Positions 1 through 13,200 of a DNA stretch of 64,000 nucleotides are shown piece after piece (position 1 is the stretch's first letter; every line of letters begins with the position of its first letter). The notes beneath the pieces are model-generated. The model was not told the origin of the DNA, searched no databases, and worked only from the letters and a program-made list of their open reading frames with translations. Origin of the DNA: Montifringilla adamsi (taxonomy: Eukaryota; Chordata; Aves; Passeriformes; Passeridae); the NCBI GenBank assembly GCA_017590115.1, contig JAGGNK010008337.1, positions 6,873,609-6,937,608 of the forward strand, given 5' to 3'. A program made the position numbers and the translations under genes.

Positions 1-3000
1 AGGATTTGGAGCCATGGCTTTCTGTCAATGCTTCCCTTTAAAATTTGTGGAGGATCAAGGAAATCCATGCATAGTGTAGATGTTTTCACTGAACACATCT
101 TTGTAAAGGTTTGTCTAACCTTAGTGTACTCCATCAAAAACACCTTCAGTGGCTCCACTACAGCTAATGAGTGTCACTAATACAAAACAGAGCTCTGCAT
201 GGGTTCTTTCGTGTTTACAGCAGTTAACTATCTAATAATTGAAATTTGCCAAAGAATTTGTTCTTTTTATCCTTACAGTTTAATAGCAGTTACGATAGCA
301 GGAGCCTGGATAGCTTCAAAATTCTACAGGCGTGTAGCTAAATTAACAAAATTGTCTCTGCTTCAGGGCTGAGATTTTGTTTTGTTTCTTTGATTTATTT
401 TTTTCCTTGTGATTTCTGGGTGTTTGGAGGGGCCTTACATCTGTGGTGAGCAGTGTGAAAAAAATACTTAAAAAATAAGTATAAACAGTGGCTTTATTTT
501 CCTTCTTGTTACTTCTTGCATGACAAAAAAGATCAGGATAACATCCTGTTATTTCAGGATAGCATCCTGTTATTATTTGTTACTGGCTTTCAGCCAGAAA
601 GCTGATCATTTCAACTGGCTCCTCAAATCAACACAATGCAGAAGAGGTCCAGCCTTCTTTTCAGAAGGATTCAATTATTGTTGCTGCCCTTCTGGGGACT
701 TTAAATTGGCTTGTGTTCCTCATCCTGTGTGTATGTAGGAAAATGTAACTAAGGAATAACAATCCATGTAGCTCGAGTGAGATTCATGGATAAAATACTT
801 CATGAGTAATGGAGAAATTGCTACTGCAGTCTTTGTTGTGCTTCTGAGCTCTTCACATTAGTCAATCTGTTGTGGTTTATGTTTGCTCTACTTTGCTGTC
901 TGACTGAACTGTATCAGTGGGTTACAGCTGGGTCTTAGCAGGAGCTGTGCTGAGCTGGCCTGAGAGGAGGGAGGCAGTGGAGAAGGTTTTCCTCCTGCTC
1001 TGTGGAGGTTTGTAAGGAGGCTCCCACTGTGGAGATATTCTCCTTTGGGAGACTCATAGGAGAAGCTGCTGCTGGGGTGGGTTTGGCTGGCCGTCACCAG
1101 CAGGCATAAACCAGGTGGAACGGATGGGCACCAGCTGCTGGCCAGGCTGCCTGCCCAGCCACAGTCCCCAGGGAGGGAGATGGCACTGCTGGCACAGGCA
1201 GCAGCCCTTCTGCACAAAACAGGAGCACGTGCTTGTTTTTGCTGGCACTTCCCTGGCATCCTGCAGAGTGTGTGATGGCTTCTTTGGGTGCTCTGTTTCC
1301 AATAAACTCACACGGTTGTTTTGCTTCTGGAAAGGTGCCACTTTGGTTTGGTCTAAATTCAGTTCTCTTGCCTGCAGTTTTTCCCAAAACAGAATGTCCA
1401 AGGTGGAACATGAGGGTGAAATAATACTAAAATACAAAAAAAAAAAATGCATTAGGTGAGTCTCACACTGAAGCAGACATTGGATCACCCTATTAAGAAC
1501 CAAACTGGTATGAAAGAAATAACTGTAAATAGAATATTTTGTTAGGTTTTATTCCACTTTCCCATCTAAGATCTGGCCAATTCCTACCATCATTTCCAAC
1601 CACATCAGCCATCAACAGTAGGTCACAATCAAATATACACAGAAGGAAACCCACATGGATCCTTATTGCCAGAGTGCATTCCCTATGAGGAACAGAATGA
1701 GTTTATTGCTGCTAGACTTCAGCATCTTGACATATAGTTTGAGATATATGATTCTGACATTTAATAGGTTAGATGATATTGGCCACATACTTCATAGATT
1801 CTGTTTCCTACTGTATTCCTGGGAAGGTGAAAAATAGGTCTGTCTATTAAATATGAAATGACAGAACAGATTGAGAAGAGCTCTGTGGATGTGGAAAGCA
1901 TTGAAAATGAGGACCTGTGCAAAGATGGGAATGATGGCAGGATTCCAAGATAAAATAACTGAAAATTAATATGGAACAAATTGCTTAAATTTAAATGTGA
2001 GAACAGTTTAAGGGTGCATATGACCTTCCTACTTAGACTTCAGGACAGATTATGTGATTCTTTCATTTGTTTGGGCTTAATGAAAAATGGAAAATAAATT
2101 AGGTGAGCTATGAAATTCTTCACTTCCACAGGAATTGTAAGCAATGCTTCATGGGAAGAGTTTTTGAACAAACTCCATACAGAGACTTACTCAGATTTCT
2201 CCTTACTTCTAACCTGATCTCCCATGAGATAAAAAATGAAAATTACCTTTTACAAGCATAGACAGTTTACAGCTACTAAATCTAAATAGAATTAATTTCT
2301 CAAAGCCTTATTTTCTTTTTACCTACATAAAAAAAGAAAAGGATGAATATACTTTGTGGCTAGTAAAATAAGTAGAAAACAACCAGTGGTTAGATGATAA
2401 ATACGGGTGAGGGTGAAAGCGGAATTAAGTAGCTTTAAAAGCAATATAATTTTACAGTTGAGATGAAAGTTTCCATGGCACAGAGCACAGCTTTGACTTG
2501 CACTTAATGCCTTGTAAATAACAAGGTCAGCGTTGCAATGTCTCTCTTATTTTCTGTGTTCATCCTGATTCAGTGGCACACTTTCATTCAGGAGTAAATT
2601 TATATTTATCAGAAGTGAATTTGGGATGCTTTTCTGAACCAGGAGTATTGAACTTCTCTGAGCTTGTATATTTGTCTCATCTTTGCTATTAGACCTAAGA
2701 CTTGGTAGGACATTCTCTGCTCTTTTTTAGGCTGACAAGAAATACTAAGGATCAGCTGCTATATCTTCATCCACATGATCAATGCTCAGTAAATCCAAGG
2801 GAATAGGTGTCTTTCTGATTTCTCCCCCTTGCAAGAAACTAGGCCCTTTCAGGAACCCATGTCTAAATTTCCTAGATTTGGTTATGTGTAAGGAAGGGAT
2901 TTTTCAGGTTCTGCATTCTTTTCTGGTTTCTTTCATACAGCTTTTCCACACACTTAAAAGGTACTGTGCATTTAACCCTCAATCTGGCTACATATTTTCA

Positions 3001-4122
3001 TGTTGGGGGAAGGGTTTTATAGGTAATTTTCAGCCTTTTCTGCTGGAAATTTCACCTTTCATTTAAAGTCCCTTTGGGTGTGTGATCTAACCAAAAAGTT
3101 AGAAAACCTGAGTCTTATATTTGCATATCCATAGTCTCATCCTTTCGTTTAGATTGTGAGGGATTGTTTTGTAGATAAAATGCATTCTATACGAATAATT
3201 TCATTTATTCTTTTCACTTTTGCGTTTTTTTGCAAAAATGCATGTCAGATGTTTTCTCCATGTGTGGAAATAAATAAGTCTTTGAACTTGCACTGTTATT
3301 GTTATAGGAGTTGGGCGCTCAAACCTAAAACGAAACAAACTTATCACAGAGCACTTTGACTCCCCTGACTTCAGTCCTGATGCCTGTTGCGTGATAACCT
3401 CTTCCCTGTGGACATTTAAACAAACATCTCCCTTTGGGGTTGCATATAATAATATATGATCTGTAGGATGATAACCTCCTGTTGGGAAATGTTTCAGAAG
3501 AGACAACAGAAATTGCTTTAGTCCTGCTGACTGTGTTCCCTGTTAAAATCTCTCCCTACCGACATCATATAAAGTTCATTAATATTTACAAAGCAAATAT
3601 GTTTCCCTTCAGACAGCTGAGGTGCCACTGCCCTTGATTTTTGTTGGATTCTATGAACTTTGATACAGTGCTATATAGCATAACTGCAATATCTCATTAA
3701 TATGCCTGCTTAGATTTGTAGAATATTCTAAACATTTTTTATCTAGTGTAATTTTTGTGGGGCATATCATATGAGAATAAAATCTCATCTTAACTACAGG
3801 TTGCTTATGTGTGTATGCTTGTCACTCAGACACCTCAGATGGGGTCTGAGTCTTCATGGGAGTTTGGGAAATGCCTGGCATGCTCTTGGTACTGAATCAC
3901 TTATTAGCAAGGTGGAGTTGTGTATGTAAGAAATTGCTGTACTGCAAATTATCAAAGATACTTGTAATTCAGTGTTCTGAGTGTAAACCCAAAGTGTAAG
4001 CTTCTGCAGACTAACACTAGTCTTCAAAGCCTTCCTAAATTTTACTAGAGGTGGAATTTTTGCAGTGAAGGAATTTTTGCATCATGGCTGCTAACAAGAA
4101 AGGATGGACACAAGGATCCCTA
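1..4122. other. Unique AT-rich sequence, no gene seen
   Basis: Stops are frequent in all frames and no open stretch resembles a known protein. A patch at about 930-1270 is visibly richer in G+C and is open in several frames on both strands at once, which is what chance openness looks like in G+C-rich DNA. I see no LTR ends, tandem structure or splice-framed exon in it. The rest of the interval holds only short A or T runs. Confidence 0.6.
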
Positions 4123-4182
4123 ATCATGGAATCACAGAATGCTCTGAGTTGGAAGGGACACACAGGAATTCTCAGGTCCAAC
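4123..4182 (-). mobile_element. CR1 LINE 3'-end fragment (short)
   Basis: The plus strand reads ATCATGGAATCACAGAATG followed by GTTGGAAGGGAC, which is the reverse complement of the CR1 3' end, so the element lies on the minus strand. Only about 60 bp is recognisable. The following bases no longer track the CR1 3' region, so the copy is either severely 5'-truncated or decayed. Confidence 0.7.
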
Positions 4183-7100
4183 TAGGGTGGTAGTGTTAGT
4201 GTTATAGGATGTAGAGAAAAAGCCTGAATTAGCTGCCACATTGAAAGCACAAGCATTTGCAAAAAATACAGTGGTTTATTTATTAGCACTTGTGGTAGTG
4301 TGAGCGTGGTGCTTCAGTTTCTGCAATGCTCTCTTTGAGACAGAGATGTCTTTGAGGGACAATCCCATGACATGCAATTTATAGTCATGGTACTCCAAAA
4401 ATAAATTAGCTTGTGTGATGCCTCCAAATAGCAGAAGCTGAGAGGGAAAGAAGCAACTATAAATTTTTTTTCTGAGATATTAAGAGAATAAAGAATTATA
4501 GGTGTATAATACCACATAAAAATACTAATTCAATGTGAGATTGCCCAGTGAAATGGGATTTCCACCTAAATGATGAGTAACTTCTTTTTATTAGTCATTC
4601 ATGGTCACCTTTTATGTTGTGTATGTCTAAAAAAGGGATCCTGCTGTTGTCAGATGAGCTAAGATCTGGGACAGATGTCTAGCTGTGGACAGCCATGGAG
4701 ACCCTGTATGTTTTTTCTCTGTGGCCTGGACTAGAAATAAGCAGGGGTAGGGAATTCTCACATTGGCTCTTACCCAGAATATTGCCTGACCTTTAGAAAT
4801 GAAGTGCTGAGAAGCTGTGTTTGATCCAGATTTTTAGTTGAAGAAATATCTTAGTTGAAAGGGAGAGGTACCATAGATCATGTAAGTGCACTGTTGGCCA
4901 GTGGTTTTCTGAAGTGCGATGGTGGAAAAAGTTGATCTTGGATGTCCAGCATATCCAAAGCAGTCACATGGAGTAAAATTAATTGCTGATACAAGGATCT
5001 GGCAGGTTTCAGTATGCACTGCTCTCCCTTCTTTTGTACTTTCTTTTCACTTTCTTCCTTTCAGCCACCCCTGTTCTGCCCCCCGTGTGAGCGGTGAATG
5101 TGCCTATTTATATTTGGCTTTATTGCCTGGACATTTAGCTGAGTGCTTTGGATCAGGATGTGGAAAACAAAGGCTGTACCTCCACTCTAGGTCTATCTTG
5201 TGTGCAGCAGCTTTTGTTTTTAGGTAGGGATTTCAAGTCCAGCTGCTCCTTATTGACCCTGTGGAGAAATGGCAGGTTGAATCAATTATTTGACATGCAC
5301 ATTCTCTGTTGGCACAATTCTCCAGAGCCTTATAATGGCACAAATTATGATACTTACTAGTGAAAAAAGAAAGTTACAATTGGGTATAGCAATTAATATG
5401 CAATTAAGAAGGCATTCTTTTTTCCTCCCAAGTATTTTTTCCCAGCTATTTTTAGATTTGAATTGACTGAATAGTTAAAGAATTGCTTTTGGAAAGGAGG
5501 ATGATAATAGTATTTTTTTCCTGCATGAGCTTTGATTTTTCTTCCTGCAGGGACAGCAAGAAGCACAGACAGCTGTTATTCAAAACAAAATTGAACATAA
5601 GATGCTATCAAACCATTTAGTGTCTCTGAACTATAATGCAGCAGTTTTATGTTTTAATGATGTATTGTTTTTTATTACGCATGGCATTGGTGTTCAAACT
5701 TACATTTGTTTAGAAAAATAATGGGATTTGAAGGTAAATGTGATGTATATCTGGAAACAACCTATATCTGAGGTATTTTGTGAATTTCCTTGCTGCCCAG
5801 GGTAGTGACATTGCCCAGCAGGATGAAACGAGGAAGAGGCTGAAGGGCGTTGGGCTGTGCATGGGTTGAGATGTCAGCACAATGTGAAATGACAACGTCT
5901 GGGAGCAGAAGAGCAGAGCAGTCCCAGCCCCCTTTGGCCCATGGCAGCGCTGCTGAGGCTCCAGCATGGGTGTCAATTTGTGCCAGCGCCTGGAGCGCTT
6001 TTTGTGACAGTGACACCTTGTCACTTTGGACCTGGACTGAGACACTCAGGGCCACCAAGCAGCCCCAGTTCAGCTGCTCTGCCCCCTCAGACACCTACGC
6101 TGTGTTTGACCTTGTGATGTGCAAGCAATAAAGACTATTTTATAATAGTCTCCAGAGCTGTCATGTCCCAGTTTTCAGCTAGATTAATTAGCACCCGTGT
6201 GAGTAATTCCATACATAGTCATTTTGAGCTGATGATTTTCTTCCAGATTATTTTCTTCTAAATGCTCTAGGAAGTGGTTTGGAAGAAATATTCAGTGGTT
6301 AATAAAGGTATTTATGCATGTGAAGCCATAGATGGTGTATATTTTGTAAGTCTTCTTCAAATGAAAATATATGACAAGTATAAGGTTTTGCTGGCTGGGT
6401 GGCCTCTGTGGGCTTTTGCTAGAAGAGGTCAAATTGGTTCTGTGAACTTAAAACCACAACTCTACTAATTAATGTGATAGAAAAATGCTAGGAAATGCAA
6501 TATAATTATTCAGAGAACTGGGTCATAATTTCTTTGGCAGTTAGTTTTTGAGCATGTTGCCACACCACAATGCTTTCCATTAATAATGAAGACATTTTGG
6601 AGAAATAGTATTAGCAGCTGGTTGACTGTAGTTAATTGATATATTATTGTATTCCAGCACTTTCTGTCAGGGACTGCTGTGAATGGCTTAAAGGCTTCTA
6701 GGGAGAAATAAAACCAAGATAACCAAGGAGAAGTTGTTTAACTTAATAGTTCTCAGGCTCTGTGTACCCTGATTCAAGGAGGCAAATTACTGAAATACAT
6801 AGAGAATGTTGGTTTAGAAAACAGTGATATAATGATTTAATAAATGTTGTCTGTGGGAATAGCACATCAGCTCTTGTAGGAGTAGGGTAACACAGTGGAG
6901 CTCTGGGGGGTTTTAAAACCTGAGTAACTAAACAACATAAATCCATTTACTTATGGATTTAATCCAAGTGCCTTTGTCAAAATTTGGAGTAATGAATTGA
7001 CAGGGAGTTTAAGGAATTAACCCTTTGCGTAATTGAGGCATGCTAATTACTGCCTTCACCCCTCCCAAGAGGGGAGAGCTTCAAATAAATGCATCTTTGT

Positions 7101-9250
7101 TTTCAGAGTGAGGACGAGAGAAGAGAGGCGGAGTGAAGCCCTGGAGAGGATTTAACAAGTCCTTCACCTTCCTATCACCCCTTCCAGTCCAGACTATTTT
7201 TTCCATGTTTGAGAGCTTCTTCCCATCCTCTGTACCAGTCTGGCCCCTGTAGAATGAAATTGAGAACATGGCTTTGGTCCCTTTTGTTGATTGACATGAC
7301 TCTGGTTGTACTGATGGACATTATGCATTGAAACAGTTTTATTCTGCAGTCACAGCACCCAGCTGGAGACTTTGCTTTTCTCTCCAGAGTAGCTGGGATT
7401 AGGCACAAAACAGCAGCCTCTGGTGTGGATAGCTGCAAATGTTCAGGGATGTAAGAATGAATTTCTTCTTAGATGTACTTATTGCAGGAAAGGGAAAGTG
7501 AGTACTTCAAAAGAACTGAGCTATTTGATCACAGAACATTTTATTGTACAGTTAATTATGTCAAATAGGCTGAACTGAGATAGGGTTCTTAGTGACTCTT
7601 TTGCTGTATGTATAATTAGATCTACAGAGCTGTTTCCTCAGCTGGTGTCAGGCTGCTTAGCTCTGTTTAAGTCAATTTGCATCAGCTCAGAAGCTGGACC
7701 CCACTATTTATGGAACCATTGGCTGTTTATTATACCAGAGTAACACACAGCCGAGTTCTGTACCCTAAGGAAATATAGGCCAAGATGTATAAAGTCAGAA
7801 AAATGGTACCCTGTTCCCTTTTAAGTAATGATGGGCTAATCTCAACCTTCAGCACTTTTATTTCGCACTTTTTAGAACTTACAGCAATTAGATACAGAAG
7901 TGAAGAATTGCCATGGTGTTTTGGGGATGGACTTGAAATTCAGATGAAAACTTGTGGTGGGGGGTTTTGGTCTTTGTAGTCTGTGCAGGTATGGAAAAGT
8001 TTTAATATTGAAAAAGACAGAAACTCTCCATATTCAAGCTTCCATATTCTGTTTTAAAAGATGACACTAAAAAATTACCAGCTTTCCCATGCTAACTGCA
8101 TTTTAAGTTTGAAGCCAGTGTTACCCTGGTGCTTCCTACAGCTGAAACACAGGTATCCCAAAAGAGTAGAACTCTCTGTTTCAGTTAAATTATTTTAATA
8201 CAGTTCACTCTGTTAATGGGTATTTTTAGCTCTGTAGGCCTTGGAATGCCCAGTTACTTTCACTGTGCTTTTATGTTCATCATTGCTAGAAACAGGGTTA
8301 ACAGATGAATTTAAAATGCTGTAGAAAATGCCAGTGTCTAATATTGTGATTAATAAAGTTACAGTCATTTACCTCAACTATTGCTTTGAAAAGATGCTTT
8401 CCCTCACACTAATTATTTCTGTATTGTCCTTATTTGCATCACAAGCATTTCACATCACAGGCATTTTGCTGTTCTTCATCTTAAATTATTAAATCCTTCT
8501 TGCTCATGCATGAATCTGGACAGCTGGATGCCACTAATGGGGAAGCTAGTGCTACCCAGTGGTCTATAATCAACATTCTGTTGCCACGCATTAGCATCAC
8601 ACTGCATGCCTGAAAGGGCTAAGAAATTTGATTTGTAAAGCAACAGCTGATTAGGAATGATTAACAAAAAGAGGGTCATGGATGTTGTGTAACACTGACT
8701 CTTGCCCTTTCAGAATCCAGCCTAGAATGGCATAGCTGCTGTCTCCATGTGTACAAAAATAGATGAACCATTATCCAAATGTTTTTATCACTAATCATTT
8801 CTCAAAGGCTGTTCAAACCCAAACACATTTAATAGCATTTACATGAAAACAAAGATGGAAATTGTCATAAAACCATGACAAAGGAAATTATGTCTATTTT
8901 AAACAAAACATACCAATTCATTTTTCTGCAGTGTCAATGGAACACAATATGCCATGTTAAATATATAAAAATATTACTAAATCTACCTTAAATGCCTTGG
9001 GAGATTGATTTGAAGACTGTAAAAAGAAGCAGTTCTTTTTTGAAGGAGAGTGAGATGGGACACTAGGAAACTCAAAATTGTACCAGGCACTTTTGAATGA
9101 CCACTGAAGAATATAGTCAATGGCTTCAGTATAACCTGTTTATACCTTCATGGTAGTTCCATTTCTTCAGAGTGCTTTGTAAGCATCATCTGCACCTGGA
9201 TGCAGGACTGTTTCTAGTTTGCAGTGTTGGATGTCAGTGCTTTCCTTCAT
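4183..9250. other. Unique sequence, no gene seen
   Basis: No supported gene. A G+C-richer patch at about 5790-6130 ends in a plus-strand AATAAA (6127-6132) that overlaps a TAA stop of an unrecognised open frame. A perfect 7-bp inverted repeat follows at 6133-6150. It could be a decayed retroposed 3' end or LTR remnant, but I could not find element ends or target-site duplications. The segment 7080-7440 is open on the minus strand without recognisable content. Confidence 0.5.
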
Positions 9251-9251
9251 T

Positions 9252-9282
<31 letters not shown>

Positions 9283-9393
9283 CCAAAAAAACAACCCCAA
9301 AAGCACAGTAACAACAAAGCCCAAAGAAATCCCCTCAACAGAGAAACTCACAAAATATCAACCCAAAAAAACCCAACCAAACAGAAAATCCCA
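9252..9393. repeat. Poly-A run (27 A) continuing into A/C-rich low complexity
   Basis: A pure run of 27 A at 9252-9278 is followed by roughly 115 bp of A-rich sequence with scattered C (AAAACC, AACAAC and similar). The lysine/asparagine-rich open frame through it is a product of composition, not a gene. Confidence 0.95.
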
Positions 9394-9468
9394 ATAAGAG
9401 CTGTGAATCCAGCAGTTTTTCTTGGATATCTTTCCTCATCCTGGGGACCTCAGTGTATGTCTCTGCTA

Positions 9469-9856
9469 ATCATGGAATGGTTTAGGTTAAAGATCATCTT
9501 GTTCCACCTCCCGTGCCACACTAGAGCAGGTTGCTCAGAGCTGCATCCAACCTGCCCTTGAACACTTGCAGGGTTGGAGCATTCACCCCTTCTCCAGGCA
9601 ACCTGTTCCAGTGTCTCACCACCCTCACAGAGAAGAATTTCTTCCTAATATCTCATGTAAACCTGCTCTCTTTCAGTATGAAGCCATTCCTCTTTGTCCT
9701 GTCACCCCAGGCCCTTATAAATCATTCCTCTCCATCTTTCTTGTAGGCTCCCTTCAGGGACTGAAGGCCACAGTTAGGGCACCCCAAATCCTTCTCTTTT
9801 CCAGGCTGAACAATCGCAATTCTCTCAGCCTTTTCTCCTAAGAGAGGCGTGCTCAT
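9469..9856 (-). mobile_element. CR1 LINE 3' fragment, about 390 bp
   Basis: On the plus strand this is the reverse complement of a CR1 3' region in the expected order. The landmarks are ATCATGGAATGGTTTAGG, AGAGCAGGTTGCTCAGAG, TTGAACACTTGCAGGG, CAACCTGTTCCAGTGTCTC, AATTTCTTCCTAATATCT and CCAGGCTGAACAA. Small deletions and substitutions break any frame, as expected for a dead 5'-truncated copy. It is one of the two longest CR1 fragments in the window. Confidence 0.95.
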
Positions 9857-10108
9857 GTTTTTCTAGTGCTATTGGTATCCAAGAGAGGAGACAATTCTTT
9901 CAGATCTCGTTGTTAACCACCCTTGCTAAAGGGTGATTTTGAATGGTGAAACAGTGATCATCTTAGTGCTGCCTATATTCAGCTGTTACAAGTGCTGGAA
10001 GAATCAGTCAACTGGAAGATGCCCTTTGCTGTGGGATTTTCACAGTATTCCCCTTATTTTAGATTCTTGGCTACCCCAACATTTGGCTTTAATTATATGT
10101 CAGCAGCA

Positions 10109-10139
10109 GTGGACAAAAAGTGGACAAAAAGTGGACAAC
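10109..10139. repeat. 11-bp tandem repeat, about 2.8 copies
   Basis: The unit GTGGACAAAAA occurs twice in full (10109-10119 and 10120-10130) and then partially as GTGGACAAC. The full copies are identical, which suggests recent replication slippage. Confidence 0.9.
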
Positions 10140-10208
10140 ATGGCATTTCCATGTATCAGTAATGCTGAGTCCAGATGTTGTCTTTATTTCCCAGTAATTT
10201 TTTTGGAC

Positions 10209-10233
10209 TTTTTTTTTTTTTTTTTTTTTTTTT
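10209..10233. repeat. Poly-T run (25 T)
   Basis: A pure homopolymer of 25 T. The flanks show no retroposed gene body or target-site duplication that would make it a retrocopy tail on the minus strand. Confidence 0.95.
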
Positions 10234-13200
10234 GATACCAGGAAAAAAGGATGTGATGTAGTTGTCTAGATTCTCATTTGAGAAAGGTTGGAAAACAAAA
10301 TAACAACAAATATTACACATGAAAAGATACAGATTACCTGCTTCCTTCTGTCATACTTTCACTGGTAATTACTAAAGCAAAAAAAAAAAATTACGTTTGT
10401 ATTAAACATTGGGAAGAAAGTGAAATACTAATTGCTGCATTCTTGGTTACAAACGACAAAGGGATGTGGATTACAGAGCTGTTGGGGCACTCATGAGGTG
10501 CCTGTAGGCAGCAAAACCTAATGCAGTCACAGGGTACATAAATAAACTTCTAATGTACAAACTGTTTCAGTTCATCACTGTAGTGGACATTATTAAGACA
10601 ATTATTTGATCCTTTGTGACTTGCCATTCTATTGTGCTGTTATATACATCAATCTAATCTAATGAATATGTTTTGAGGTACAATTTTCATCTCTTCTTGC
10701 AAAAATGGTTTATTGCAGAAGGCAGCCTTTTTAAAGACTTGTCACTTCAGAGCTCTGGTGACAATAAATGCTTTGCTGTTCATTTACTGGCAGGTCACAC
10801 AGTTAAAAACAAAAGCAATGCAGAAAGTGGCATTAAAAAAAAAAGGATTGTTTAGCTCTGTGCCTTGGCTGGTTCTATTTCTTTTCATTTTGCTTGAGTT
10901 CAAATTGGGCTTATAACAGGATATTTTGTTCAACTTGCAAAAGTTCAGAAGGTGCCTGAACATACATATAAAATACAGCTCAAGGTCCAAGCAGAAATTT
11001 TTTCATGACCCAAGTCTTTTGTGTATGTCTTAAGATTTTACTGATAGTATTTTTGCTAGCTGATTAGTCTGCAAGTTCCAATTTTACATATATGTTTGAA
11101 TGATTAGAGAAATGATAGTGGCAAACAGAAAATGCTGTAAGTAATACTAAAATATTATTATTGCTATGGCTTTTTTTCCCCTGTGAACTTCTTTATTTGT
11201 GTTTTCTGAGATCAGTGATATCCAGCTAGAATACAGTAGATATAGATTAGCTATATTATGGCTCTACTCTCAGTGAGAATATGTCAATAGAGAAATAATA
11301 GGCTTGTTTAAAAAGGAACACTGATATTCACATTGGATAAAGACTTTTGGGGAGGGAGTCAGGGGCCTACAATTTTGATTAATTTGGATGAACACACAGA
11401 TACATGTGTTTTTATTATGCTGAACCTCTAGGTGATGTTTTTGAGATTTTAAAGTCTGATTATTGCCAAAATACCTACAAATTTTGCAGCTTAAAGGAAA
11501 AAATAAATAATTGCAGTTTGCTATGTGCACCATATAACAAAAACATAATGTTTAAGAGAAGGCACCACTAGGAAATTAGATCAAAAGCTATTGTCTGGAA
11601 TTCAGGATGTTAATAGCAATTTGTGTCCTTCGAATGAGAATGGAAGAACACAAGGTATTGTTTATAATTGCAATTATAAGCACAATAAAAATGACAGCGG
11701 GCAACCAGTTTATGGCAGCTTTGCCAACCAGTTGTGATTCCAGAAGCATTTTGCCTCGGGGAACAAATTCAATGTATGAACACTGATGCATTTGCATATG
11801 GCAGACCAGCAGTGACTGGCAGCTGTTGATAAAGATGCCTCACCTCCTGGTTCTGTCCTTCCTCATCAGCATGGGCTGAGCTGGGAATGTGTGGGCTCTT
11901 TATCTCTGCCACAAGGGCAGTCTTTGCCATACAGTGACAGCGCTGCGAAGCTGGGCACTCCTTTCTTATTTTGTCAAACAGTGAAGAGATCCAATTATTA
12001 CCAGTGCTTGGGAGGCTGGTCTTCTGTACAAACCTTTAAAAAGGAAGAAAACAAGTACATGTTAAAGGGCTCAATGGCTTTTTTTCTGTGTTTTTCTATA
12101 CCTCCCTCTCCTCTTCTTTCCCTCCGTAGAAGTAAAGAAACAAAGCAGCAGCTTTCTGACATTTATCATGGGCATTAATTATACTATCTCTGGCTTCCAG
12201 AACTAGGATATTAAAAGGAATGTATTAACAATTTTGGCTTTTTGAAAGTGGTACATTATTAATATAATTAAGCAGGCGTACAGGGTCAGCAAGTGAGGGG
12301 AAAGTACACACCAAGAGTGTTCTCTTGATTTTGGAATCAATATTTTATTTCATAAAGCACTCCATAATTATTTATGGGTAAATATATCTGAGGAGTGTGT
12401 ATTAGCTACTTGTTTATCTCAGAACTTTGTTTTCTGGTCTAAGCAATGCAACTCTTTCTTGAATTAAAGATAATTCTGGGGAATACACTGAATTGTTTAA
12501 TGCAAAATTATGAATTAGCATATTGATTCTGTATAGTTCTAGGGTTTTTTTAATATAAGAGAAAATACCTTCAACATTTTGCAGCAGTAACACTTGCATT
12601 ATAAAAGCTTTAACAAATATCTTACATGTAAATAACCTAAGTGCGATCTCCCTTTTGATGAGATCCTAAATGAAGTCCTCCTGTGCTGTCATTATAATGG
12701 AAGGATACTACAACAAACTGATAGTTATATGGCCAGACAAATCTGTATTTTAATTCACATACTGATTCTTTTAGAAGTGACACAGAAAATATTTCTAGGA
12801 AATGCCAGTTTAGAATCATACTTAGAAACTGAGCCTTTCCATGAAAAATCATGGTATTGGATATGTGTCTTTGAGGATCATGAGAGATCTCTTGAGAGAT
12901 AATGACAGGGAGGCTACTTAAATTCAGATGTACCCAATCTCCTTCTTGTAATAGAAAAGTAGGTTTACCAAATAGTGGAAAAATTTACTTTAACTGTGGA
13001 ATAAAAATTATGATAGAAATAGAATAAAAGTGTACAAATATACAGGCAATAAAATATATTAAATAATAGTTTTGAAAAATATATGGAGACAAGACAAATT
13101 AAGATAGTTTCTCACCACTGAAGCATGATTCCACTGTCAGTGCTACTTCTCAGCTCCTGTCAGCAAAGTTTGGAAGCTTTATCACACATGAAGACCTGGC

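Noticed and set aside
9172..9561. 129-codon plus-strand open frame
   Set aside because: It combines a poly-A tract with antisense CR1 sequence; there is no independent coding signal.
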